A stretch of DNA of 64,000 nucleotides from Sequoia sempervirens. Taxonomy: Eukaryota > Streptophyta > Pinopsida > Cupressales > Cupressaceae. Of the stretch, positions 51,380 through 62,655 are shown piece after piece (position 1 is the first letter of the stretch; each line of letters begins with the position of its first letter). Under the pieces are notes generated by a model. That model searched no databases and had not been told where the DNA came from. It saw only the letters and a list, made by a program, of their open reading frames with translations. A program made the translations under genes and the position numbers. The stretch lies in contig VDFB02000001.1 in the NCBI GenBank assembly GCA_007258455.2, positions 15,211,747 to 15,275,746 of the forward strand. The letters run 5' to 3'.

Positions 51380-52380
51380 CCCTACTCTGGTTCTATCCCA
51401 TCTTCAGTTACCTGCTCTTCATGTGCCATACAATTCTTTTTTCTAGTTCCTTTACTTGATCCCTCAAGACACTCAAAAGATCGATGTCCAATTTCTCCAC
51501 GCTTGAAACATTTTCCCAAGAATTTCTTTCTACCATTTCCTCTCCTTTGTACCCTCTGATCTGATTCTTTACTCCACTTAGATCTTGATTCCCATTCACT
51601 TGTCTGCTTCTCCTTGCTACCACTCATTTGCTTTTCTTTCCCCTGGGGTTATTCTGCTGTCTTTTCTTCACTTTATCTTCTGCCTTAAGAGCATATTGGT
51701 AGGCATCTTCAACCGTGAAAATCCTTATCATACTCATCTCATCCTAAATGTTAAATCTAAGGCCATTTATATACCTTTCCATCTTCTCCCTAGTCATCTC
51801 TTGGTGCCCATATCTGATTGTCATCTTGTAAAATTCCTCAATATACTATTTCACACTCATGTCCTTCTGCTTCAAGTTCTACAACTTCTTGAACAGTTCC
51901 AACTCATAGTATTCCAGAATAAATTTAGCCTTCAACCTTGCAACCATCTATCTCCACCGAGTGATTCTTGTTTCACCATTTTCCACTCCGTCCTTTTGCA
52001 ACTCTTTCCACCATAAAGCAACATGTCCTTTCAACTTAGTTTGTGCCAACCTAACCCTCAACGGGCCTCTAATATCCTCAAGCTCAAAATAGTCTTCCAA
52101 CTCTCCTATCCAGTCTATCAAGTCTTCCAAATTTAATGTACCATAGAAGTTAGAAACCTCCACCCTATTACTTTTACTTACTTGTGTCACTGCTCTCAAC
52201 AATCTCTCTTCTCTCTCATCTGTCCGTCCTTCAGCCTCTTTAGCCTCAAGTTCTTCTACAACTTCTTCATATTCATCCTTCAGTTCAAGGTTTCTCCTCA
52301 AACCACCCAAGAGGTTCCAGATCTCATTCATCATCTCATTTCTAAAGTACATCATCTACTCCATTCTTCTAGGGTTCATC
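51380..52380 (-). pseudogene. Gag of the 3.8 kb element
   Basis: MMYFRNEMMNEIWNLLGGL opens at 52355, followed by a charged coiled-coil-like stretch. The gag domain follows (FYGTLNLEDLIDWIGELEDY, ...HVALWWKELQK), then a stop at 51948 (RWR then stop). The same frame continues MVARLKAKFILEYYE and YINGLRFNI with further stops, then a basic stretch. The zinc knuckle is CFKRGEIGHRSFEC (51480-51521), with Arg for the second Cys. Overlapping plus-strand frames (50549, 51585) are shadows. Confidence 0.85.
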
Positions 52381-52595
52381 CTTCTCAGCAGCATCTCTCC
52401 CCCTGCTTGGTGCAACTGCCTCAACTCAGTGATTTGACTACAAGGTTTCAATTGCCTCTCTCTCGGTGATCTATTGAACACACTTACAACCTACCTCAAA
52501 TTGGTGATCTATGCAACCAAGGAATGCCACAAGGACCGCAACCCACTCAAGGTTTGCAACTAGCTCTCATCTCAAGATTTGTAGGTTCACAAGCT

Positions 52596-52608
52596 GGCTC
52601 TGATACCA
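52596..52608 (-). promoter_or_regulatory. Primer binding site, initiator tRNA-Met
   Basis: On - it reads TGGTATCAGAGCC two bases after the LTR end, the classic plant primer site. It fixes the element's orientation. Confidence 0.92.
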
Positions 52609-52610
52609 TC

Positions 52611-53420
52611 TAATGTAGCCATGGTCAGAGGGTCCTCAATGAGAAAAATATAGACCATGCATAAAGAGTCACACAATGGAAGAAACACAAAAAATGGAGG
52701 CAAATATAAATTCAAACATTCTTATTATTAGAAATCTCAATTACAACTAGCCGACAACATTCGGGTTTACAGATTCAGCTCACAGGCTTGATTACAACAT
52801 GCTCCTCAATGCGAGCAAAAATATTATAGTTCAAATATTATCTTTTTCCAATCTCTAACTCTACCCCCTTTCTAATGATCAATTACAATGCTTTATATAC
52901 ATTCACAAATCTAGAAGCATCCCTATCGGCCCAAAGATTATTACAATATCTGATTAAAGAAAATGTAATGTGTGCGTGCATATGTCGGCCTCAAATTTGA
53001 ATTACTCCTTGGTGAATGCATAGGATGGAGTGTGGAACTAAATTAAGGTCAGGGACACTCCATAGAATAATTTGAATCACCTTGACAAGATCGAAGGTAT
53101 GAAAATGATCCACAAGTGATAACTAGCCGTCAGATAAGAAAATTATTCTGGTGCTGGTTCAAGAAACTTCCACATAATCCAGAAGCGATAACTTGCTAGA
53201 AAATGAACCGATCGTGCTCAAATCTTGGAATAAGGTAAATGAATAGGTCCATGATGTAAACATAGATCTGTAAGGTCTGACTAGAAAGCTTATAGAAAAA
53301 AATTCCTTGGATGCCAAGCTGGAATTGAATAAAGCTAAATCAAAGAAAAAAATGGAGATACGAAAAAATATTTTTTGGAGGTGATGCAAGATTAGCGACC
53401 CAAAGGATTCTCCTACATCA
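52611..53420 (-). repeat. 5' LTR of the gag-protease element
   Basis: 810 bases. It starts TGATGTAGGAG at 53420 and ends GGCTACATTA at 52611, reading leftwards. Clearly diverged from its partner at 49639-50464, with several indels. Confidence 0.88.
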
Positions 53421-53553
53421 AAAGGAAGTTAGATTGGAGTATGTGCCCACTAAGGAAAAAAATGTAGATATCTTTACCAAGCCTTTTCCTAAGGATACTT
53501 TTGAGTATGTCAGAGGGAAGCTAGGGGTGACTACCCCTCCTAATCAGAACTAA
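53421..53553 (+). pseudogene. Copia RNase H, right part and end of the polyprotein
   Basis: KKEVRLEYVPTKEKNVDIF, TKPFPKDTFEYVRGKLGV and a TAA at 53551-53553: the normal C-terminus of copia polyproteins, displaced 5.56 kb from the rest by the two insertions. Confidence 0.9.
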
Positions 53554-53853
53554 GATGCATTGACTTACATCGGTCTATGCATGTCATAGTCATATCTTGA
53601 TCTAGATTGATGTTGTGGTGGGTTGCTGACCCACAGGGGAGTAGTCGGATAACAGAAATTTGGTTTAGAAGTGTGTGGAGAAAGATACACATTATCTTTG
53701 TCATTGATGACAAAGGGGGAGAAGAGTCATGTGAAAAACTATGAATTATCTAGGGAGAAGAGTCAAAATGTAAGGGGGAGAAAGTAATAAGAGATAGTTG
53801 TGTTGATGGTGTTTTTCACATCATGTATTGCCATCAATTCCAAAGGGGGAAAT
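53554..53853 (+). other. Copia 3' untranslated part and polypurine tract
   Basis: Contains several AAGGGGGAGAA-type purine runs. The last, CAAAGGGGGAAAT (53841-53853), directly precedes the 3' LTR and is the polypurine tract. Confidence 0.85.
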
Positions 53854-55087
53854 TGTTGGATGTTGTTGATATGTGGTTGTCATTGATGTCAACACTATTG
53901 GAATTAAGGTTGTATATGTCAAGGATATTGAGAAAATTGTAATAAAATAAGTTGTAGGTTGTTAGTGATGCAATGAAGTTCAGTTTAGCCATCATGTTTT
54001 GCTAGCTCAATATATGTTGATGATAGAGGTTGTGGATTAAAGGGTTTTTTGATGAGTATATCTAGTTTATCCACGTTTAAGTTTTTAGATATTCATGAAG
54101 ATTTGATCAAGTTATGAGTATCTCTATTTTGACATTTTTTTTGTTGCTTCAGTTGGTTTTCCTGAAACAAGATGATGTGATTCTAGTAATCTGAGTTATT
54201 ATGGATGCTTCTATGGTGACTCATGATGCTCATGGATGTTTCTAGATCATTCTTTATCTTTTTTTCACATCCACATTGATCGTTGTGCTTGCGATTGGTG
54301 ATTTTCTTTTGCGTGTTCATGTTTTTCATGTTCATGGCTGATAAGGTGATTGTAGTGTGTTGTGGATTTTCGAGGGGCTTAATTGTTTAAAATGTTTCAT
54401 GTTTAAGGATGTTGTTTTGGGTCTTCATTATGTTGTGTCAGAAATTGGTTGATTCACATTAATAATTACTTATTGATTTGGGCCAGCAGTTTGTACCTAT
54501 TTTATTATTTTGTTGAAGCTAATAGGTAGATGATGTTATCTCTTGTTGCATATATATACGAGTGATTGTTTATTCCATTTGAGAGTGTGGTGTGTGTGAA
54601 TAATGTTCTAATATTTTGAAGACAAAGGCAGAGTGTGAAGAAGTGTGAAGAAGAGTGAGAGTTTATGTTCTTAAATGGAACTATAATGATGTATTAGCGG
54701 ATGCTATTTTTCTTAGTTCAAAATCTTGCGGATGTAATCCAAATGTTTTGTAGGAAAATGTGTGTCTTCCTTTGGAGTGATAAGCCTTGTTGTAATTGAG
54801 CAGTGAGCTCTAGGAAGTGTGCCTAAATGCAGGTGCATTCCCCATTTATTCTTCTTTATACTTCTAACAGGGTATAATCTTGTGGAATAACCTCCACCAT
54901 GGTTTTTCCCCTAACAGGGTTTCCACATAAAAAAATCTTGGTATTATGTGTATTTCTAATGTGGTGATGATTTATGCTTTCATGTTTATTCATTAGATCT
55001 ATTAGTAAGGTTAATAAGTTTAATAAGTTTAATTTATGAGACAAGCTGATTCACCTCTCTGATTGTCTACCTTTGTGTTTCCAACGA
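53854..55087 (+). repeat. 3' LTR of the copia element
   Basis: 1234 bases starting TGTTGGATGTTG and ending CCAACGA, followed by the target duplication GGGAA. Collinear with 42629-43847. Confidence 0.9.
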
Positions 55088-55400
55088 GGGAAGTCATAAA
55101 ATGAAGTATTAAGGGTATGATCCATAGTGGGTTGACTAGTGTGTCAACCTTTGTGAGTGAAAGAGTTAGAAAACCCAAGATCCCTGGTGAATGGTGTATC
55201 ACAAGATGAAATGAGTCTCAAACTATGTCTCACGTAAGTATTGGCAATAGGACACCAATTTTTCAAGCTCATACAAGTTTCACAAACCCAAGGTGTACCC
55301 AAAATGGATAAGAGGTAAAATGCAATGAAATATCCTAAAATATACAGTGCAATGCAATTATGTAAAAGCAATTTTCAGATTTAAGACAATATAATTTTTT
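55088..55400 (-). pseudogene. Gag start of the split Ty3 element
   Basis: CMSLKNWCPIANTYVRHSLR then DTPFTRDLGFSNS (about 55320 to 55150) match CMSFWCPIDNTLVRRSSQ and DNTLIVDLGLSLA of the plus-strand gag at 62655-62780. This shows that the DNA on both sides of the copia element belongs to one older minus-strand Ty3 element of the right-hand family. The frame ends at the copia insertion. Confidence 0.7.
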
Positions 55401-56120
55401 GATTATGCTATGCAAAAACCTGAAAATGATTTCTTTTAGATGCAATTTTGAATTCAAAAAATGCACTGAATTTGAAAAATTAAGCTTAATATGAACAATT
55501 TCAAATAACAATTTTTTTTTGAAACTGAAACAACAAACTAAATACAGAAACACATAATGCAGAAACAACAATTTAAATGCTCAAAATTTCAAAAAATCCC
55601 TAATCAGGGACTCATTTTCCCATGGGTGAATGGGTCTCACTTCAATGTTTTTAAAAATTAATTTGCAAGTTTCTGTGATGATTTCTATGTTTTTTCATAT
55701 TCTGGTTTCAGACAGTGAGTTATAGTTTCAATTTTTTGTAAAATGAGGTCTAAATGCAAATGCAAAATAGTGCTAAATGATAAGAAAAAAGACCTAATTT
55801 GAGGTGCAATTTTGAGTCAATTTTTCAGATGTAAATGAGTGATTATGCAATTCTATTAAACACTATGCAAAATGACCGATTGTTTTGAATTTTCTAGATT
55901 TTAAAGAATACAAAAATGCAAACCTAAAAACCTAAACAAGATGCAAACTAATGCAAGTAAACAATGCTAAATGAGATACAAATCAATGCAATGCAATGTA
56001 AATGAATGCAACACCTAGATCTAGGGTTGAATATGGACTCTAAATCAACAAGATATGATGCTCAAAAGTTAGGTTCACCAAAATGAAACATAAAAAAATA
56101 GGGTTTTTAGCAAAATGGAT
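55401..56120 (-). other. Leader of the split Ty3 element
   Basis: Untranslated leader, matching 62150-62560 in inverse orientation: CATTTTGGTGAACCTA near 56070, repeated TTTGCATTTGCATT-like stretches and a GGGACTCATTTTCC palindrome at 55607-55640. No coding frame. Confidence 0.6.
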
Positions 56121-56990
56121 TGATGGAAATGTGTGGTATGAAGGACCTAGTGATAACTTTAAGAAATCCCCCTAAAAAAAAATATAAAATCCTGGTGAAT
56201 CTTTCATTTTTTTAGAAAAATATTAATTTCTATTGGTGAATCTTTCCTTTTTTCAAAAAAAAAAAAATATTGGCAATTTTTTACCACTGGAATTTTGTGG
56301 ATTTGGTGAATCTTGAAAAATAATAATAAAATGCATTAATTATGATGGTGAATCCATCCAATCTAAAAATAATTCTCATGGAAAAGTAGGGGCCCGAGGG
56401 TGGAAATTATTGATGTGGTTAAGGGGTAGACTATAATATTTACTTGCCATCATTGTATTTTGCAAGGTAAAATGTACCCATGATCTATAGTTCTCATGGG
56501 GCTTGAAATTTCTTTTAGACCATTGATCTAATGAACCTCGATGTACTCTATGAGGTAACATATACCCACAATCTATAATTCTCATGAGACCCAAAATTGT
56601 GGGGCCCATGAGCATTATAGATCGTGTATACATTTTACCTCGTCAAATACAAGAAGGGCCATTAGATTATATTATAAATCAATGGTGGAAACTAAAGATT
56701 AGAAATGTGGTCCTAAAAAAACTAATAATTATGATATACTATTGGCAGATTAATATAGACTTCTACTATAATTTATCAAATTTAGGCGAATATGATCCTA
56801 ATCATGTATCAAATATTGTTGAAAATATTTGAGTTAATTTTTTTAATAAAATAAATTATTTGGTGATTTAAATAAGACTATAATAAAAATTTGTAAAAAT
56901 ATGGCGATTCAAGTCACATTATAGCTCAAATTATTAGCCAATTTTGGATTCCCAAATTTCAATTATTAGCCAATTGGCGAATATTAGCCA
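56121..56990. repeat. Insert-like DNA with TGGTGAATC repeats and a folded 40 bp repeat
   Basis: TGGTGAATCTTTC-like units occur at about 56193, 56237, 56300 and 56346. A 40-base block with AGGTAAAATGTACCCATGATC (56464-56500) recurs directly near 56550 and inverted at 56600-56643. No counterpart in the related LTRs, so this is probably a separate small insertion; ends not defined. Confidence 0.5.
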
Positions 56991-58700
56991 CTAAAAAGAT
57001 CACTGAGATTCAAGGATCTATTTTCCTCTATTTCATTAGGAAATGAGATCCACACAATGAATTGATTATCAACCCTTAGGTGATCAAGTCAATATGAGAA
57101 TCTTCATATTTCCTTATGATTGAAGGACGGGGGTCAAGGTCAAACAACACTTTGGGGAGAAAAACTAAAAATAGAAAATCAACAATAAAGTGCAATCTAA
57201 CACTTGAAATAACAATATTAAACTCAATATTTGTAGAACCAGAAAATAAAATGCAGACCTGAGAAGGGCAGAAACATGTGTACTAGTTACCAAAAGATCT
57301 TTTCAGAAGCTGATCTGAGACTCATTCGCCCATGGGAAAATGGTTCCAAGTACATGGGTTGCAACAATCTTTTGGGAGCCTTTGGTGTAGATCTGGAGCT
57401 TCTGATTTGTTTCGAAAATTTAGAAATCCGATCTGTAGGTGAGATTCTGTGATTTGACGACAACTTTGACAACTTTATAAATATTTCTCTTCAAAAGGTC
57501 TTCAAGTATTCTTCAACTTGAATCTTCAATCACACATACAAGAGAAAAATGTTTGTTTTGGGTGAATAGGGGTTTTCCTTGGTCAAACCCCATATTTGTA
57601 ATCAAACCTTGAATTGAAATAATGAAATGAAAGAGGGAATGAAGAATGAACAAAGCTATGTTACCACTCAAAAAACCCTTGAATGAAACCTTAATAATGG
57701 ATATCTTCTAGGAGGTCTGTAACTTGCATGAAATGACTAAATAGGATGTGGATCTTGACACTTGAATCTTGCTTGAAATGATACTTTGAATTCTTGAATT
57801 GATCATGAAACCTACATCACAATTTTAGCTTCCAAAAGCATGCATGATGCAAGAAGACTTTGGCAAGATGAATGGATCTTGAATGTTGCAATAAATATTT
57901 GATATATCTGCTCTTGAATGCCCTTGATCATAAAATTTTCTTTAGGAATGCTTGCATAAAAACTCTATCTTGAAAACTCTAGGTGAAACTTAGAAAATGA
58001 CCTTGTATTTATAGATATGCATCCTTAATTTCACAAAATTCAAATATCACAAGCTGACATTGAATTATGGATTTGAAAATATTAAAATATCATTAAAAAC
58101 ATAATTTAAATTTAGGTCCAAAGGTTTAGGGAGGACCCATTTGCCCATGGGTGAATGGGTCTGAGGTCCATAAACATGAAACACACATGGCTCAATGTAA
58201 AGTGTTATGTTTTGACATTAATTATTGTTGGGTTTCCCGTTTGGAAAATGCAATTAATTAGGCTTGTAAATGAATTAAAGGGCCAATTAAGGAATAATTA
58301 AGATCAATTCAATTAAGAGGGCCCAAATAAATGTTTAAATGTAAAGGGGTGCATTTAACAACACTAAATTAAGACATTATTAAGTCCAATTTAACTAGGA
58401 GAGCCCAAAAAATTGAGAAAATGTAAAGGGGCACAATTTTCTACACTACACATCTATCAGAAACACTCATTTCATCAATTTAAAGGTTGTCCTAATTAGA
58501 TGAAACGTGCAACACCATAACTTGTTGGCTCAAACCTCCAATCTTCACACCTCGTGAAAGAAACTAAAAGGTGGAAAATGGTTTGCTCTCACCTTTAGGG
58601 CTTAGGTACCTAAAAGGGGCAATTTTCACTAACTTTAACTCAAGAACAAGTTACCCTTGAGATCTCAATGCAAAAGGGAAAGAGATCTTGCAAGAGGGCT
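56991..58700 (-). repeat. LTR copy of the right-hand Ty3 family (first of a tandem pair)
   Basis: Collinear in inverse orientation with 60583-62200: GGGGTTTTCCTTGGTCAAAC (57571-57590), the TATA region TATAAATACAAGG (near 58010, on -), palindromes at 57317 and 58131, and the AAATGTAAAGGGGTGCA block near 58340. Limits are approximate. Confidence 0.6.
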
Positions 58701-60480
58701 ATTCTAGAGGTTGAATATGATCTAATAAGGGGTTCACCACCAAGTTTAGACTTGGAAAAGACAATGAAATGCAAGATGCAACACTAAACCCTAATTGAAT
58801 AAAATGCACTATGAAATGACCTAGATAAGTAAATGGAATGACACATAAAACTATAAAATAGAATGTGTCCACCTGGGAAACCGAAGATGGCTAAATGGAG
58901 GTTTGGGTCACTAAAAAATCTTCTTTTACTACCGATTGGGACTCATTCGCCAAGCTAGGTGAATCGGTCCTATTTCTGGAAAATTGTGTAGGAACAAAAA
59001 TCTACCAAAAGGGTATTCAAATCTACAGAGTCCTGAAAACTGACTGGTACTGGGACTCATTCACCATAAGTGGAAAATTAGTCTATTTAGGCTTGTTTAA
59101 ATATTTAAAGGATGGTCCTGCTCTTCTCTATCCGATTTTTCCTTCCTAATTGGTTTTTGGATCTGAATCTCCAAATTGCAACCTGTAGGTCTTCTCCAAG
59201 GTTCTCCAAGGCTTGATGACAACTTTGACAACTTTGAATGATTTGCAACTATTCTCCAATCTTGCTCCTTAGGAAATCTGCAACCTAGCCCTACAAATCA
59301 CATGCAAAGGAGAGGGAAAAATGTTGTGGGGTTAGTGGATAGGGGTTTTCCTTGGTCAAACCCCATTTTGGAAATCAATCCTTGACATTTTATCAAATAA
59401 GAATGGAGAATGATGAATGAAAAAATAACAATGTTGCAACTCACCAAACCCTAGCAATAAGGTGCTACAAATATGTTTGTAATGGCTCCAATAGATGTAG
59501 AATTTTCTTCTTGCTTGAATTATGTTGGTCTTGAATGAAACACATGCTTGAATCACAAAAAGCTACACCACAATTGTTGGTTCTAAAACAACATGCTGCA
59601 TGAAATATTTGACATGATGATTGATGATTGAATGTTGCTCTAGAATGCTTGAAAATATACTCTTGAAGACACTTGAAAGCTCTTGAATACTCTTGTGAAC
59701 ACTTGATTTCTTATTAGAATTCTAGGGAAAAATATGAGAGAAAGTACCTTGTATTTATACTCAATTATGCAAGAATTCCCAAAATTACAACACTACAAGC
59801 TGAAATCATATCTAGGAGAATAAAATCCCACCAAAAATTTGAATTAATTTTAATTTTGGGCCACATGGGACTCATTCACCCAAGATGGTGAATGAGTCCC
59901 ATCTAGAATAATGTATGGAACCAAAAATCAAAAGTTCTTAGAAAGGTGTAAAAATAGGTTTGGGACCCAAAATCTAGGCAAGACCCATTCACCCAAGGTG
60001 GTGAATGAGTCCTAGATCACTAAATATGGGCCACACAAGTCAAAAACACTTGAATTATGATTGGGTATTGATTGGTGTCAGGATTATCCTAAAAAAGATG
60101 CATTAAATGAGGCTTGTGGATAAATAGGGCCAATTAAAGCATAAGAAAGCCCAATTATTAATGAAAATCCTAGAAAAGTGTGAAAGTGTGTCACAACACT
60201 TTACAACACTTTAAAAAAGACAAGATTAATGTTTATTTTAATTACAAAGGGGCTTATTATGTGTAATTAATTAATAAGACCTTAGAAAAGTGTGAAAGTG
60301 AGTTACAACACTTCACAACACTTTGGTGAGGTATAATTTAAATCCATTAGTTCACAAGGGCCCAAGATGTAATGTGAATGTTTCAAGCACATTAAAACAC
60401 TAAATCAAGGCAATACTAAGCCCAAATTCACAAGGAGGGACCAAACAAGTGTGAAAATGTCCCAATGACATTTTTTGACA
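58701..60480 (-). repeat. LTR copy of the right-hand Ty3 family (second of the pair)
   Basis: Repeats the order of the previous copy: palindromes at 58938 and 59052, GGGGTTTTCCTTGGTCAAAC at 59341-59360, TATAAATACAAGG on - near 59755, palindromes at 59866 and 59981, and the AAGTGTTGTAA blocks near 60300. About 1.6-1.8 kb. Why two copies lie in tandem is unclear; a tandem insertion or an element reduced to its LTRs are options. Confidence 0.6.
59866..59901. repeat. Best example of the family palindrome
   Basis: TGGGACTCATTCACC (59866-59880), six bases, then GGTGAATGAGTCCCA (59887-59901): perfect 15-base arms. About thirteen further copies lie at 48407, 48450, 49123, 55607, 57317, 58131, 58938, 59052, 59981, 61025, 61701, 61816 and 62471. 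Confidence 0.95.
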
Positions 60481-60495
60481 CTACATTTATCCCCC

Positions 60496-60538
60496 ACTTT
60501 AGTGAGAGGATGAACTTGCTTCAAACTCACACTAAAGT
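60496..60538. repeat. Hairpin in the spacer between head-to-head LTRs
   Basis: ACTTTAGTGAG (60496-60506) pairs with CTCACACTAAAGT (60526-60538) except for a two-base bulge. It lies in the roughly 100-base spacer between the minus-strand LTR and the plus-strand LTR. Confidence 0.8.
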
Positions 60539-60582
60539 AGACAAACATGCATCAAGAGGGGTCCAAGTGTACCAATGCCAAC

Positions 60583-62200
60583 TGCACCATAGAAAAAAGG
60601 ATCTTGGTCATTTTCATGGTCATCTAGTCTTTTTCCTATGATGCTTGGCTTTTTCTGCTTAGATTTAATGTTGTAATGCAACTTATGTATTCACATTAGG
60701 TCTTGAATATTCAAATTATGATGTCTTGTGAAGGTGTTGTGAAGTGTTGTAACACATTTCTACACTTTTCTAGACTCTTCTTATTATAATTCATCTAAAT
60801 ATTCCCTTCTTATCACTTATCAAGTCCTATTCTAAAGTGTTGTAAAGTCTTGCAACATACTTTCACACTTTTCTAGGCTTTTCATCACTAATTACACCTT
60901 TCTTATGCTTTATTTGGCCCCTTTATGCACTTATAGGCCTTAATTAAGTGTGTTTTTGAATACAAATTTGACAAACCTCATTAAAGACAATATAATTCCT
61001 GAAACCCACTTGCATACCTAGAGTGGGACCCATTCGCCATGGGTGGCGAATGAGTCCCTCTTAGCACAAAATTCAAAATAATTTCAAATTTCCTAAGGTT
61101 TTTTATTCACTAAGACCTTATATCGGCTTGTGATGTTGTATTTTGGGGTAATTATGGTAGAAGTGTGTATAAATAGGTTTTTTTCCATCTATTTTAACCC
61201 CCATTCACCTAGTTCACTAGTTCATTCATCCATCCATAATCTCATTCAAGCATTTGAGAAATGTAGCATCATTGAATCAAGCATCTTGGAGTGGCCATTG
61301 ACATATATTCAGACTTCAACAACAAAGGTTTGGTGAGTTTAGGACATTTGCATGTTGTTTATTCATCATTACTTTCCCATTTCATTTCATTTCTTTATCA
61401 AGGGTTTGATTACCAAAGTGGAATTTGAGCAAGGAAAATCCCTATACTCTAACCCTTAACCATTTCCCCCCTCTTTAAATGTGTGTTTGCAGGTCTTGTA
61501 GGAAGATTTTTCAAAGAAATAGGTGTTGAAAAGTGGTCAAAAATTCATTAAAGCTATTCAAGTCAACCTAAACCCTAATTCAGGCTTGGAGACAACATTC
61601 AACCTATTTTATGTAGATCTAGTTCTGTCAACTTGACAAGAAGACAAGTGAAAATCTGGACCCATAGAGTTGACTTCAGGATTTGAAGATTTTTTTGGGA
61701 GGACTAATTCACCATCAATGGTGAATGAGTCCCACTACCAGGATGGAAAAGGTGATTTCATTAGATTTTAGCTCTAGACACTCATAAACTAGTTTTGACA
61801 AAGTTTACCAGAAGAAGGACTGATTCACCATTAGTGACAAATAAGTCCCACTAGTCATCAACAGTGATTTATGAGACATTCCAGAACCTTCCATCATCAA
61901 CATTCAATCTCCAGGTGCACTCTGTTCAGTTTCATTAAGTTCTGATTTCATTTGTGCATGTTTCTAGTTCATTTTTGCATATCACACTATGTTTTGAAAC
62001 ACTTCATTTTCCTTAGGTTTTGCATAAATAATCAATCAATTTTATTATTTTTGTTGCATTTAAGACATTTCATTTAGGCATATTTCCATCATACATACAT
62101 TATTTTGAGTGAACCACCTAGATTTTGCGTGTGAGATCTATCTCTTTCCTTTAGGTGAAAAACCCTAATTGAGTATGAGACATAGCATTTCACACCCCTT
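60583..62200 (+). repeat. 5' LTR of the right-edge Ty3 element
   Basis: Starts TGCACCATAGAAAAAA, has a TATA box TATAAATAG (61168-61176), three palindromes (61025, 61701, 61816) and ends after GGTGAAAAACCCTAA (about 62153-62167), with the exact limit uncertain. It is followed by the leader CATTTTGGTGAACC and then by gag, which makes it a 5' LTR. Confidence 0.7.
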
Positions 62201-62655
62201 AAAAATATTTGGTTCATTTTGGTGAACCTACATATTGAACATATTTTTTATTTGCATTTGCATTTGCATCCTAGGACTCATAGCATTAGCTTTTGCATTA
62301 TCCTTTGCATTGTTTCTGCATCCTAGGATTTACAACATTGCATTAGTGAATATCTCATATAGATTTCATTTTTGCACCTCAAAACATTAAAAAAACTAAA
62401 ATTCTGCATTTGTATCTTCATTTTGCATCGGAAAAGCATAAAAATCACAAATCACAAAAAAATTCACCCCTGGACTCATTCGCCACCCTGGGCGAATCAG
62501 TCTAGTTACACTTTTTGCACAACAATTTATGTCATTTTTATAGTAATTTCTACATTTCTATTTTTTGGTATTGCATTCTTGTTTTAGTTTACAAAATTTC
62601 TATTATTTGCATTTTATTATTATATTTCATTGTATTTGCATTCACCCCACCTCTT
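62201..62655 (+). other. Leader of the right-edge Ty3 element
   Basis: Untranslated DNA with TTTGCATTTGCATTTGCATC repeats and one palindrome (62471-62504). It matches the minus-strand leader at 55401-56120. No certain primer site. Confidence 0.6.

Larger units (their letters stand above)
49639..53420 (-). mobile_element. Ty3-type element with gag and protease only
   Basis: Two direct LTRs (49639-50464 and 52611-53420), a tRNA-Met primer site, gag and a protease remnant, all on -. AAAGG on both sides (49634-49638 and 53421-53425) is the target duplication, and joining the flanks restores the copia frame at KKEVRLEYVPTKE. The internal part is only 2.1 kb and has no reverse transcriptase, RNase H or integrase, so it depended on another element or was internally deleted. 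LTR ends are inverted repeats (TGATGTAG and CTACATTA/CTGCATCA). Confidence 0.9.
42629..55087 (+). mobile_element. Full-length Ty1/copia retrotransposon, nested and decayed
   Basis: Two direct LTRs (42629-43847 and 53854-55087) enclose a primer site, a gag-protease-integrase-RT-RNase H frame and a polypurine tract in the Ty1/copia order. GGGAA on both sides (42624-42628 and 55088-55092) is the target duplication. Of 12,459 bases, about 5.56 kb (47863-53420) belongs to later insertions, leaving about 6.9 kb. In the first 130 aligned LTR bases I count about seven differences, mostly transitions, so the insertion is old. The coding part is broken by stops and frameshifts. Confidence 0.93.

Noticed and set aside
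50549..52469. Plus-strand open frames of 95-199 codons
   Set aside because: Shadows of the minus-strand gag and protease.
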